Counted from the first letter of the stretch, positions 38,851-52,186 are shown. The stretch is DNA of 64,000 nucleotides from Phragmites australis (GCF_958298935.1 NC_084927.1:27664001-27728000); one strand, 5' to 3'. Translations and numbers: made by a program. Notes: generated by a model not told the origin, from the letters alone.

Positions 38851-39424
38851 TAATACCAGAAAACTATACTTCTGATTATCGAAACTATGACAAAATTACT
38901 GGAACCAATGATCACCTAACAATACGTTTAATTCACTACAATTAATATTGCTCCTAAGCAAACTAGCTAATTTAAACTAATTAAACCCCCATCAACTTAA
39001 TACAATTTCTAAATATCTATAATTATTACCTAAATAACTATTTTTGTAAAATCTAGATAATCGAAACTACCGTACTCTAAATATGGCTATATATCAAATG
39101 ACTGTTCTACCATGTTGAAATATATATTTATAATATACTACAAAAGATAGAAAAACTTTATTTTCTGATTAGCTTGCTAAACTCCAGGTCTCATATAATG
39201 TAACTACTATTATGTCACTAAACCCTTGATCTAGTGATATTTTAATTACTAATAAAAACATAAGTCTAGAAAAATTACTGAAAATCGAGATCCTAAATCT
39301 ACAGATCAAAAATAGTAGGGCTTCGTCGCGCTGCCTCCCTCTCCTCTCGTCCCCTCTCTTCCTTTTTTTCTGAATTTAAATATCTATTTTAATTGATTTT
39401 CAACATATTTGTAGTATGTTGGAT

Positions 39425-39620
39425 GGAGGAGAGGCGCGTGGTGGGGGGCTAACCGCTCCTGAGAGGGCGGCAAGGGCCTTATCGCTCTCTGTAGGCGGTA
39501 AGTGGGGGGCGCTCGAGGGAGCCTACATGCTCTCTGAGTGGGCAGATAGGGGTGGTACAGGCTCTACGCTCAAGGGGTGAGGCCTAACCGCCCTCCTGAG
39601 AGCGCGGTAGAGGTACTCGT
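39425..39620. repeat. Subterminal palindromic repeats, right end of MULE-A
   Basis: Three to four degenerate units of the type ACCGCTCCTGAGAGGGCGGC or ACCGCCCTCCTGAGAGCGCG, each an imperfect hairpin, follow one another within 200 bases. They mirror those at 27.9 kb and 58.2 kb. An AT-rich outer end lies at 39.63-39.69 kb. 38.86-39.42 kb is AT-rich MULE leader without features. Confidence 0.7.
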
Positions 39621-39769
39621 ACCACCATGATATGCTATGTATTATATTAAAAAATTTAAATAAAATAAAAACTCCCAGATCTAGCCTGCTTGGCCTCGCC
39701 TAGAGACACCAACCCAAGCTTTGACGGCCACAATTTTTTATTTTTATATTTTTAAATCTAAAAAATGCA

Positions 39770-40040
39770 AATATATGTCCCTTTTGAACTTGTCGCCCGT
39801 TTTGAATATCAAGTCCTTTATGTAGCACACTATCAAGTTATTAAATCAATCATTGGATGTCTTGTTGCGTAACTCGGTCTTAATAATCTTTATTGCCGAG
39901 AATGCCATTTCAATTGATGTTGTCACCACCGGTAAAAGCAATGGCAACTCCATGAGGCGATATAATGAAGGGAACACGATGTGTCTTTCAAGTTCAACAT
40001 CTTTTTGGCTAGGCTTGCAAGTCCAAGTAGTCACATCAAC
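39770..40040 (-). pseudogene. hAT transposase C-terminal dimerisation fragment
   Basis: The minus-strand frame reads FPSLYRLMELPLLLPVVTT, then SIEMAFSAIKIIKTELRNKTSNDWL. That is the conserved hAT dimerisation motif of TTFIN-type plant hAT transposases (usual form ...VATASVERAFSAMKIIKT...). The frame then stops. Its upstream side is cut by the MITE at 40051, so only the last 80 or so codons remain. Not functional. Confidence 0.8.
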
Positions 40041-40050
40041 TAGTCCTTTA

Positions 40051-40363
40051 TATAGTGTTTGGTTGCAGAGTGAGGTGAGATGGAATGATTCTATTCATAT
40101 ATTTGAGAATGAGATGATTACATTTATATATAGATGTTTGTTTGGTGGGATGCAACGAGTCTATTTTGGACTTTGGGCCCACTGTTAGCGACACGTCCCA
40201 CTCGGGACCGCTACGTTCATCTTTTTTTTTAAACAGATCCGTCTCGAATCTTTAAAAAATATTCTCTAATTCAGAATCATCTTATCCTACTGAACTCCAA
40301 CCAAGCAGCTAAAAAATTGGATAAATCCGCTCCGTCCCACTCAGTCCTAGGAATCAAACACTA
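40051..40363. mobile_element. Tourist-like MITE, 313 bp
   Basis: Left end TATAGTGTTTGGTTGCAGAG, right end inverted TAGTGTTTGATTCC, with similar GAGTGGGACGG / GAGTGAGGTGAGATGG words further in. Flanked by a CTTTA direct repeat at 40046-40050 and 40364-40368, of which TTA may be the true 3-bp target duplication. It inserted next to or into the hAT fragment. Confidence 0.75.
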
Positions 40364-40871
40364 CTTTAGTTAGTTGTGTACCGTACCAGTTCATAAGCCG
40401 TAAGGCATCGAGGCCACATGGACCGGTAGGCACCACTGCACCAGGCCCAAAAAATTCAATCAACGGTTCGGCGCAGACTCACAGCCTTCCTCCTTCTGGC
40501 TTCTGCAATCGCTAGTTTGCTCCTCCTTACTCGGTAATGGCTGCCATAGCTTGCCATATTGGTAAATCTGCCCGTGGGACTAGGCAGGCAGGTTGCCTAG
40601 AATACCTAGTTAATATTGCTAACAAAGATATAATAAATTATGAGTTTAATAGATCTTTTTTAATAGAAAGACATATATTCTTGCTCATTGTCAGACAATC
40701 ACTTATTCTCAATCCTGGGCTAATTGGAAAAATCAACTTGTAAATTGAGCCGAACATAGGGCCAATCACCTTTTTCACATACAAATCCAGTGAACTAAAA
40801 ATGCTTAGTAAAACGACCAGAAGAGAACTACACTCGAAGATCGACGTCAGGCTATTGCGTATGTCTTGGTG

Positions 40872-41285
40872 CGTCTTTGGTGTACTCTTGGTCTTCAAAG
40901 CAACAACTGTCCATATCCTGATTGAGCGCAGAAGCCGAATATTGCACCGTCGCTAACACGGTCGATGAGTGCATTTGGCTTCAACAATTGCTCGGTGAAG
41001 TCCGCTGCAACTTATATATGCAGTTTACATGGCAGCCCCTATGCATCATGGGTAGACCAAGCACATAGAACTGGACATACACTTCATCCAAGAGAAGGTG
41101 GACAACGGCGCTCTGCGTGTTCTGCACGTTCCTACCCGTCAGCAATTCGCAAATATCATGATGAAGGGCCTCCAAACTACGACGTTCAACGAGTTCCGTC
41201 AATTGCTTTGGCAATTTGCTTGGATCAAGTCCAGTCTCTGCATCGGCCTTCCGGACGCATCGACCGCGGCGGGGTGTTGGCAATA
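40872..41285 (+). pseudogene. Copia retrotransposon RNase H tail
   Basis: The frame reads WSSKQQ, then LSAEAEYCTVANTVDECIW, LQQLLGE, a damaged middle, TKHIELDIHFIQEKV, LRVLHVPTRQQFANIMMKG and TFNEFRQLL. This is the C-terminal part of the Ty1/copia RNase H domain, with one in-frame stop before TKHIE. The 3' LTR may begin at the TGTTGG at about 41275. Nothing upstream of RNase H remains: 40.37-40.87 kb shows no recognisable product. Confidence 0.8.
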
Positions 41286-41289
41286 AAAT

Positions 41290-44200
41290 GTTTGGATCCT
41301 TTGCCCACCCTTGGCTAACCTTGCATGTTTGGTTCATTTGCTTTGTTTGAATATGGGCAAGATGGGTAAGAATTTTCTTGCTTTTAAGAGAGCCAAATTA
41401 GCTCTCCTCTTCTAGCAAGATTTGTCTAACCTAATCTTACCAAATAAGGTTAGTAGATAAGAGTGAACAAAGAAAACAAAAATACCCAAAGTTTGTTGCT
41501 GACCGGTTCCCTCGCCACGCTCGCCATGCACGTCGCCTGCTCAGCTCCTTTTCTGGTGGCATAGTTCACATAGGTGTTGAAGAATATAATGCCATATAAT
41601 GAGCATATACCTTATTCCAAATATACAAATATTATACCAAATATTCGAGCTATTTATACACATGAATAAGCAGCTGAGAGAATTAAAACTAACAGCAGCA
41701 AACATCTCAAACAGGTGTATCACCAATAGCTGAATACTAAAATAAAGCATATGAGTATGATCTCCAGAATGTAATGACAGCATAAAAGTGAAAGAGAATA
41801 TATTGCTCTCAGATTTGTGTAACAATTGGCCCCAAGACTTAGAAGTCTTGCTCCCTAATTGTTCTTTTCTCTTTATCATAGATTGGACTATTAATGAGAT
41901 CTCAACTAGCTCAAAGAACTTGGACAGCTAAACAATTTATGTTCTGGACAGTGACTAAAAAGAATTCTTTAACATAATCCATCTAGCCATAACAGAACCA
42001 ACTAAGCCATACAAAAATATGAGATCAACAGAAGTATGTTATGGCTAGACATTTCAGAATAGAGCTGCACACTGCACCTTCAAAGGAACTGACAGTGCTA
42101 CAAGCAAGATCAGCAACACATGCGCATAAGGTTACAGTCAACATACAACCACATGTGCACACAAGTCTGCAGCTGCTATTCTTTTCACAGCAATAACAGA
42201 ATTATGTCCAAAATTGTGCCTACTATAGGAACATCAGCACCCTGTCCAGATCACAAGTCTATAGCTATTGTACTCATCTAATAGCCCAATCTAAACATAT
42301 ATAATCATCACAGAGCATGCTGTCCAGAGGAAGTGGAAGAAAACTCATAGTGAAAATTTGACCGAAATCAAAATAAAGAATGGCTAGGTACGGCTAGCAA
42401 GCCGCTGACCCAAAAAACCTATCACCCTCCGTTGCCGGCGGTGAGAGGAGATCGGAGATACAAAGTCCTCCACCGTACTGCCACTGCAATACCGGCGAGC
42501 CTCGACGCTGTAGTTCCGGCCACCAACACCCTTTCTCTAGAGTAGAGTACCAGAGACAGCACGAGAGAAACCTCGGGCTCTAGTTCCCGATACAACACAG
42601 AGAGAAATCACAGGGGAGAGGAATTAGCCAAAGCTCATGCCTTCACACCGAGAGAGGGAGAGGGGAAGAAATAGGGGCCTTATCCTCATCGCAGAGAACC
42701 GGCGCCAGCTCCCCAGCGAGATTCCCGCGCGCCACCCAACGAACCGATGGCCTCCAGTGCTCCTGCAACCAGCCAAGCGACCCGGGAAATCGGCCGGACG
42801 TTGCTGCCGCCGCCGCCAGCACCTGAGCCATCGAAGAGCGCCACAGCCAGGGGAAAAATTCCCTTCCCAACCCTAGAAGCCGCACTTATATGGTGCCCAT
42901 CGTGGGCCTGGGCCAAAGCAGATCATAGCCTAGTTCTGACAGCCTATAAAGCGACTCAAGGCATAAACATTGAAATTTCCATAAATTACAACAATAGGAT
43001 CAGGAAGTTAGTTAGGCACAAGATATCTTGTTGTACACGATGCCTCATCGGTGATCAATACAAATGGTGTTTTGGATCCGAATCTCATTCAAGAGGAGGT
43101 AATATTCAGGGTATTAACTGCGCATTATATGGATCGACTATTTCATATCACTTCGTTCCACTAACTAGACCAACTGAGAAATCCCATCTTATATGGAGTA
43201 TGCACAATATTTAATGTCACATCACGACAAATATTTTGATAAGAGATCGAGTAAGAACACTTGGGGGATTTTACACCGGGGTAGACTTATGGGGTGGTTA
43301 ATATAACTATGTTACTTGTAAGAATGTATTAAACTTCAGGTAACTTGTATGGGGAATTTGCAATTTCCCTTTCCTAGAAAATGCAATAAAAAATTTCCTG
43401 CCTATGCATGAACAGATGCAAATAGCTTTGGGAGAATACTGGAATATAACAGTGTTTCCATACTGCACACTTGCAACGGGAGTTGCAAACGTGTAAAGTA
43501 CAGAAAGAGAAAGTGGATCATGCTAAAAAAAATAGTTGCAAGCCATAACAGCGTCTTCATGTCAAAGCCATAACAGCACGAGTTAGTTACCAATACCTTA
43601 CCAGTGATCATAACAAGAAATCAACTAATCAAAAAGGACGAAAACGAGTAACATGAATTTATCACATATACATATATCTTTCAAAAATATATAGTAAGAT
43701 CGCAGTTGTGCGCACTGCCCAACATTCCTCTATTCTTTCAGGCAATTCACAAAGCCATTCATATTTGGAGGTGCTTCTATGATTTATACGTCGAACATAT
43801 ATGTGAATGCATGATGCTAACGTATGATTTCATACAAGCCATGCATGTCAAACTCTTTGCAGGGTCAAACAACTGAATCCCGTATTCAGTATCAGGGAAA
43901 TATAAATCAGACGAGTCAGTCGGTACCGCATGTCCTGATCGCCCCTTGGAAAAAAATTTAATCCTGAACATAGATCAATTTAACAATTCCAATGACTGAA
44001 CCAGAACGCTTTATCGCAGCACCTTCATGCATGGATGGATGTTATGTACATATTCCAGAATCCAGATACCTGTTGTGGCAGTAGCAGTACAGTATGCATG
44101 GCGCCAAGTAAAACCATGTGTCCTTCCTCCCTCGAATTTCAGTTTTCAAACGAAGCCGCTGTAAGCGTCCAACATCAGCAGCTCCATGGATGTTTCATGA

Positions 44201-45910
44201 TCATGACATCCATCACGAGAACATATATACCACGGTGGCTGTAAAAAAAGAAAAGAAATATGCATAGCATCAGTTGCGGTAAAGTCTGGGCTCTAGAAAT
44301 TAAAACTACATGGCCACTGATATATTACAGTAATTATGTAAAGAAGACCATTAATCCCTGTAGTTTATAATTACCAGTAGTTCATCAGATTGGAAATTTC
44401 CCTTGTTCAACTGACAGAAGTGCAGAACGACTTACTTCCTAATACATCAGAACCAATTGAGGGGTTTTGTTCTGAAGTTGTTGATTCAATATCTGGAAGT
44501 TTTAACAAGCATTACTGTAAAGTGCAAATTTACTGTTTTTATACAAAACAGAAAACAAAGCACGACGAAAATACACTAGCTAGGAGGATAAATCTCAACA
44601 GAAACATAAAACCCAACATCCCAGTCGGCACTGAAGCTTGGAACGAGAGAGCCATTTCATAAACTGAACTCCAAAGATGCATTTAGTTCTTGATCAATGT
44701 TTCTTCAAAGTTCATTCATAATTCCTCTAATCTACCTAATATATAGTGTGGTCTTCATTTGATTGGCGCCAAACTGTCAACAATTACACGAACGTGTGTC
44801 TCAGTTAGCTGAATGCACGGGAAGAATTGGTCATACAAAAAAAATCCCAAATTTAAAACACGCAAATTATTTATTAATTAAAAAGTGCATTTCAACTGCT
44901 TCTGCCATAAACTTCATTAAATTGACTTCGACACAAAGCCCATATACTAACATAATGTGCCACTGTATATATGTGTGCAGTAAATCAAAGATGGAAATAA
45001 TGGAGATACAGTTTATAGAGTTTAATTAGACAGACAGAGCATATACAATATTCTTAGTATTCCAGCATGGTGCATTTTAAGTGGCATATATCTTTTTACT
45101 AATCTCCAACCATCTATTCTGAAATCAATGCTAGAATCAAGCAAACAAAAGGTTGAAAACTTTCTCCTGAGGTATCCGTTGACTTCATCTGATCATCTCG
45201 GTCAATCGGCTGATTTCTCATAAACCAGTTGAGGATGAGATCTTTTCCATCTCATTTGAATTAAAGTAGCTAGGGGCTTTAAATCCCACTTATTAGTTTT
45301 GCAATAGTACTTGTCCAGCACCAGGGACATAATATACATAATAGTAAACCTAATCTTTATTGACATTGTGATGAACTACTACGACACTGCTCTCTTTTAC
45401 TTGTGTACATGTCTACAAGGTCTCCAATATGAAAATTAATTTGATTATTATTTCTTTCAGTTGTATGCTGGCAAATGTCCGAAAATAAAATGGTATGTAA
45501 GTAATTGACGCCAACAGTCAAATATAAACTCTAATAAACCTTAATTATTCATTTATCTGTCGAATAAACTATATCCAGTATGTAGTCTGTTTGACATGTA
45601 TATATGAATATATGATCATCTGATGTGCAGCTTTAACTTGATCATCTGTTTGAAATGCTTGAATTAATTTGTCCACATGCATGAATTAATTTGTCGGCAT
45701 GCACTGTGTGGGCCAGTATGTGTACCAAGACTGATGTGTGTATGTAGGAGCTGATTGATATGTTTTCGTGATCACATGTGTGGGAATTACTCGAGAGGCC
45801 GAGATCTGTATTGCAAATTCCTGTAAGTACCTACACTTACATCAATTCATGTTGGTCTCAAAGTGATAAAGCCATATAAATAATAATATGTTTAACTTAA
45901 TTATATTCTT
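41290..45910. other. Long spacer without recognised genes
   Basis: A GC-richer block at 42.42-42.95 kb read on the minus strand has a TATA-like CATATAAG, TGGGCC motifs and an untranslatable leader. It may be a retroelement LTR or a promoter with leader, but no coding sequence follows to its left. A 155-codon plus-strand frame (42747-43214) spans it and has no recognisable domain. The rest is AT-rich with nothing identified. Confidence 0.4.
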
Positions 45911-45978
45911 CATATGTATGTGTATATATATATGTATATGTATATGTATGTGTGTGTGTGTGCGCGCACGCGCGTGTA
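45911..45978. repeat. 68-base alternating pyrimidine-purine tract
   Basis: TATG/TATA repeats pass into (TG)n and then (CG/CA)n with no break in alternation over 68 bases. The GC-alternating end (GTGCGCGCACGCGCGTG) is the sequence type most prone to left-handed DNA. Confidence 0.9.
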
Positions 45979-46025
45979 ACTCCTATTTCACACCCAAAGC
46001 GCTAAATAGGGATTTTAGTTTGCCA

Positions 46026-46250
46026 GTTTTCCGGTTTCATAACGAGTGTTTTCCTATTTTGTAATAGAGATTTTGCATAGGTCAGTTTCCTATTTTATAT
46101 TGTGTGATTTCCTATTTTGTATTAAGGATTTACTGTTTTCAATTTTCCTATTTTATACTGCATGATTTTTATATTTTGTAACAATTTTACTGTTTTTAGT
46201 TTTCCTATTTTATAAGGTATGATTTCCGGTTTTGTAAAAGGGATTTTTCG
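46026..46250. repeat. 58-bp minisatellite, four tandem units
   Basis: Units at 46026-46084, 46085-46141, 46142-46198 and 46199-46250 share the layout GTTTTCCTATTTTATA, about 6 bases, GTGATTTCCTATTTTGTA, then GGGATTTTACTGTTTTTA. A partial unit end precedes the first (46008-46025). Unit lengths are 57-59 bases. No coding potential. Confidence 0.8.
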
Positions 46251-46639
46251 ATTGTGGGCTGATTTGATAAGATTGGGTTGGTCGGTGCGTTAAATACTTA
46301 TTTAAGGTGTAGCATGTTAAATTATATATATTAGTCTATACTCCCAGTTGTACATACTCTCGGCTCAATTCATAGTTGATCCCGTTATAACTGAAGTATA
46401 TATTATTTTCTGAGATGTGCATACTATTTTCAGATATGCGTATACTTTTTATTAAGTGAAATATATACTTTTCTGAGATGTACATACTAATTTTTAAGAT
46501 ATACATACACCTTTTTAAACACCCATTAGAGAAGTATATACACCCGGGAGTAAAAAAATGCTTCCTATATATATACAAACACACACCTGATCAGTGAAAG
46601 GTAAAATCCCATACATTCCTCAAATATAATCCAAACATG

Positions 46640-47865
<1,226 letters not shown>

Positions 47866-47868
47866 ATG

Positions 47869-49032
47869 TTCTATAGAGATGAACAGATCGTGATATGTTG
47901 TTTAGACCAAATGAAACACCATGCATGCTTTTTCCACTCTATCCATGCCCCTCTGTCATGTATATATATCTACCTCCAACCTCTACAATATATAAGTTGT
48001 TAACCTCTTATTTTATGGTTTGCAATATATTATTGAGAGTAAGTGTCATTGAGTCATTAACAATTAAATCGGATAACTATGTTTAATTACGCAGCAACAC
48101 TACTCAAACTGGAGATCCTATTGCTTTAATGGGGTTTCTTTTTCACACATACTGTATGCCTGCATGGTAGCTATAGCGATAGGAGCACATGCCACTGATA
48201 CTGTCGGCACTAACAACCAGTAACCTTCCGTAGTTCCATTAATTTCCCTCCTTTACCACATACCAGACCAGTTGATAGTGCGATGCGTTAATTGGGAATA
48301 TATCACAACAATACACACACTGTCTTGCTATAAGTTAATTTGTAAGAGTAGTGAGCTGAATGAAACTACCATATGGAGAAAATCACTAGCAACTAGATGA
48401 TGATACGAGTATTTAACATATGCCTTCTCAAAAATACAGCTAGCAAGAATAACAAGCAACCCTTTTCATGCAAGATCCATGCATCGATTTTATTTTGATT
48501 TTATGGCTATACATAACAAGTGACTTACAAAGGACAATGAACATGCATAAAGAAGGTAGAAGGTGTGGTCCCTTTTGTAACACAGAAATTAATACTCCCG
48601 TATTCCTGTACGGCAATTAAATTGTTTTCCTCTGAGAAATTCTATGAAATTTCAGAATTCCAAACTAACGGTCCCTTATTGTTTACAGGAATTGGGTCAA
48701 CTTGAAACTTTGTATGATCACACTACAATTAAAACTATTATTTTAGCAGTTTAAAAATGTCAGATTTTGTTGTATTTTACAAAAAACATGCAATATTGCA
48801 AGTTATCTTGTTGAAAGTTAGTTTGACCACACAAATTAACAGCAACTTGCCCCTAGTTTTCGATAGAAAAACATTGCGAGCGTTTACATCTCACGCATTT
48901 CAACCAAGGACATGACGAAGTTGCTATTTATTTAGGTTAACCGGCCAACTTGTCATTTCGTGTGTGAAGAATCAATGTTTTTGCGCAGAGATCGCCAGTA
49001 GGTTCAAAATTAAAAATCCCCAAGCTAGCCCA
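47869..49032. other. AT-rich spacer
   Basis: No gene, RNA or transposon end was recognised in these 1.16 kb. Confidence 0.4.
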
Positions 49033-49035
49033 TAA

Positions 49036-49325
49036 GACTACTCCTAATGGGAAGTTTCATAATATTGTTTCCAAGAGTGCTACATCAATAAGATAGTAAT
49101 AAATTGATGGCTGAAACACTCTTCTCCAATGCATGCATAGTTTCATTTTGTTGTTTTATATGCTCTTCATGTAAGACTCATTAGGTGTTAGACTTTGTGT
49201 CCATGTGGTTTTATCTAGATGAAACTATTTTAATCTCTCTCATATTAATTAGCTTGCCACATCATTAAAAAAATGATGATATGTCACCTCATTAAATGAA
49301 AATGAAACTCGCATGGGGAGTAGTC
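49036..49325. mobile_element. Tourist-like MITE, 290 bp
   Basis: Ends GACTACTCCTAATGGGAAGTTTCAT and, inverted, GACTACTCCCCATGCGAG TTTCAT, flanked by TAA at 49033-49035 and 49326-49328. The 3-bp TAA duplication and size fit PIF/Harbinger. Non-coding. Confidence 0.85.
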
Positions 49326-49328
49326 TAA

Positions 49329-50746
49329 GTTCACTGTTTGCACGTTGAAATTCCAAGCATGTGCATTACATTGTACGTTCAATAATAATTACAACTACCA
49401 GACTAGACAGAACATACTTGGCCTATATGTGATAAATTTTTTTTGCAAATTTTCATTACAAACAGTGCGAATATTCTGATAAATCCAATACCCAAACTAA
49501 CTCTACCTGGAACACAGAAAACTCTCTCTCTCTCTCGTAATTCGGTAAGATTTTCAGAACTGCTTGTTTGAGCAACAAGCAGCCATTATAGCACGAATAT
49601 ATATATATACACACACACACACTTAATCCGTGCAAAGGAAAATTCAGAATTCACGACCATATCGCCAGTCCCCTCGCTAGAACCTGCAGCGGCGAGGAAT
49701 TATGAGGATGGGTACGAGCACCATCAATGGAGTAGTGCTATCTCAACAGTATCCTACATTTCTGGAGCCATTAGGGGACAATGCATCGTTGCACCATTAC
49801 TCCTACTTTCAATACGAGCGACGTGACAATTCGAGGCGTAAATTCTCAAGAACAGAATGGACGGCAGCAGAAGATAACTGACCGATCGATCGATGATAAG
49901 GCGCGGAAAAGGCAGCGCCAGATCTGCGAACCGTGTCTCCGTAGTGAGCCCTTCCCCTCAAAATTCCATGTGTTCTTGTTCTTCCTCGGTTCGTCATGGC
50001 CTCCTTTTCTTTCTCTCATCTCGTCCACACTGTACTGCCTGTGAGCTCTGGTGCTTAACAGTGACCTGAAAACGAAAGAGGAAAGCAAGAAAGAACAGGA
50101 AGAGGAGGAAGTAATCAAGTAAGAAGCAGAACTAGTAAATAGATCTGGTGAAAGAAAAAAAAAATGGACGGGATCACGGATCCATGCATCCGGTAGATTC
50201 CTTGGACGATTGGACGATGCTGCTACCACATCCCGGGTTCCAAGACCCATCAATGGCACAGTAGTAAGTACCACGCATTTCCTTCCCGAGAAGGGAGTTA
50301 AAAAAAATGTGGTGTGGTACTTCCCCCTAATGGTTTTTGCCGCTCCTCGGAAGAGATGAACGGAGGAGGGCGTCGTACGAGGCCAGGAAGCCCAAGGGAG
50401 GGAAAACCACGACCAAATACAGACACCAGCAAGAAGAAACACCAAAACACCTCGATTTTATCCTGGGAGATCGAGAAAATCACATTCCCCGTTCCCATCA
50501 ATCAAATCAAACAGTGCCATGAAGATAAAAGAGGACCGAAAGATCGAGCAAATCCAAGAATATGAGAGAGGGCGGCTGATTCGTGCATGAAAGAAGATGA
50601 ACGACCCAAAGAACATGGTACGAGTTCATGCAGAGGTCTGTGGACACAGCGCGAGGCTAGGGGTCGGGCTGGCTAGGGCGTGGCGGAGGGGCACCGGCCG
50701 GCGGTGAGCGAGAGCCCGTATGGTATGAGGTGGGGGGGGGGGACAG
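49329..50746. other. Downstream part of the MIR156 transcription unit and spacer
   Basis: No protein gene is seen. A (TA)(CA) microsatellite lies near 49.60 kb. On the minus strand this interval follows the miR156 hairpin and probably includes the 3' part of the primary transcript, possibly spliced; its end cannot be set from sequence. Open frames here on either strand show no domain. Confidence 0.4.
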
Positions 50747-50842
50747 CGGATGACAGAAAGAGCAGTGAGCACGCGGCCGCGACGGCACACATCCGCGCCG
50801 GTGCCGTAACGCCGGGCCGTGTGCTCACTCTCTTCTGTCACC
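50747..50842 (-). ncRNA. MIR156: miR156 precursor hairpin
   Basis: On the minus strand 50840-50821 reads TGACAGAAGAGAGTGAGCAC, identical to canonical plant miR156. It sits on the 5' arm. After a 50-base GC-rich stem-loop, the 3' arm (50770-50749) reads GCTCACTGCTCTTTCTGTC followed by ATC, the expected miR156*. The arms pair with one mismatch and a one-base bulge, and the loop region extends the stem (ACGGCAC with GTGCCGT). miR156 guides cleavage and repression of SPL transcription factors and holds plants in the juvenile phase; in grasses it shapes tillering and panicle form. The exact locus number within the grass MIR156 family cannot be told from this sequence. A TATA box lies 180 bases upstream. 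Confidence 0.95.
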
Positions 50843-51020
50843 GCGCGCGCCCGCCCCGCCCTGCCGGCACCACCCCGCCCGCCCGCACGCCACAACCCAA
50901 CCCACTTATCCTCGCGACCACGGCCGAGACGGCGAGAGAGACGCGAACAACTGCTTGGGTGTTTCGGCCGCTTGGTTTGGCGAGGGATCGAGGAGGAGAG
51001 GCGTGCACCGGCCGTGCCGA

Positions 51021-51027
51021 TTTATAG
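51021..51027 (-). promoter_or_regulatory. TATA box of the MIR156 primary transcript
   Basis: CTATAAA on the minus strand, about 180 bases before the mature miR156, in a GC-rich context. Transcription would start near 50993, giving a leader of about 150 bases before the hairpin. Plant MIR genes are transcribed by RNA polymerase II from such TATA promoters. The upstream flank to about 51.4 kb is the likely promoter. Confidence 0.65.
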
Positions 51028-52173
51028 CGGGGAGGTGGGCCAGGTCGCGCACCAGGCGTGGCAGGTTGCCTCGATCCGGACGGCTGGGACGTTGCAGCTA
51101 AGGCTTTAGGGTTTGCTCTTGGCTGCCCTCGGCTGCCATGAGGTGGGAGCTTAGCAACGGTGACGGTGAGGTGCGCCTCGATGGATCGATTGATCGGCGG
51201 CATCGCTGGCGAGCTAGGCGTGATTGAAATGGCCGAGAGAATTGGGGGACAGAATTAGGTGCGTGGTGGGGTTGCTCCAGCAGATAAGGGTATTAAAATG
51301 GAGGGCCAGTAGGAGCTTGACACGGAGCACATGCCCGTGCCAGTGACCTAGCTAGCTTTCCCACTGTTAAATCCAGAAAGAAACACAGGAGGAGGGTCAC
51401 GGTATATACTCCGGTTTGAGTCCGGGCAATCAAAGCTGATCCTGCTTACTGACGTAAGGTGAAAATACCGAAATTCGTTTTTAAAAAAAATCACCGGCAA
51501 AAGACCAAAATTCAAGAAATATTTTCAAAATTTCTGTCATTTTCATTCTATGTTCTGTGATCACACGTATGAGTCAAAGAAATTCTAGAATATTTCGCTA
51601 AAATTTTAATCCCTAGGTTAGCCTCTTATTCCTCTCTGGATGCAGACAACGACGGTCCATAAGATTACGTACGCTTGACATTTCGCGACGACTTAGTACT
51701 CTGGTTCGGAGTAAGCATGAGGTACACAGGGACTGCCGCAAAGAATCAAGGGACCTTGTTGTGGACAATACTCCTGTAGTCCTGTGTCGTGGAAATCTGC
51801 GACGCTGGCACCCCTGCTCTCCTGTAGCGATATGACGGTACGACGCGGTGCGTGCTCTTGTGGTCGATCAGCGGCATGCCTCCCCCGTGGATTTCTTTTT
51901 CTGGAGCGTGCCTGCTGCTGCTGCGACTCCCAAAGCAACCTCTGCCTTTGCTAACCGTTAATCTTATAGACCCAGATATGGTACGACACTAGTGCACTAG
52001 GCTTATACTGTGCTCCCCGGTACAAGCACAGTTAGAATTCGTTTCCTTCCTGTGGTCCAGCACCGTAGCGCACGGGTGGCCCTTTTGGAAAGAGTAATTT
52101 CACACAAACAATTTAGTTCCTATATTGGTTTGAAGCGATATAGGAGTAGATTGCAAAATCCTCCTATGCAAAC
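51028..52173. other. MIR156 promoter flank and spacer
   Basis: The first 400 bases are GC-rich and presumably promoter. The remainder shows no recognisable gene or repeat until the LINE target site at 52174. Confidence 0.4.
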
Positions 52174-52186
52174 CTGGTCAGATATG

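Noticed and set aside
42970..43210. Possible plastid DNA insertion
   Set aside because: Codon-like text recalled plastid genes at first, but no plastid protein could be recognised in any frame.
46026..46250. CRISPR-like regular repeat
   Set aside because: Units are contiguous without unique spacers and the host is a plant; it is a tandem minisatellite.
50626..51203. Protein frames of 89-121 codons across the MIR156 hairpin
   Set aside because: GC-rich shadows of the primary transcript and promoter; the hairpin explains the region.
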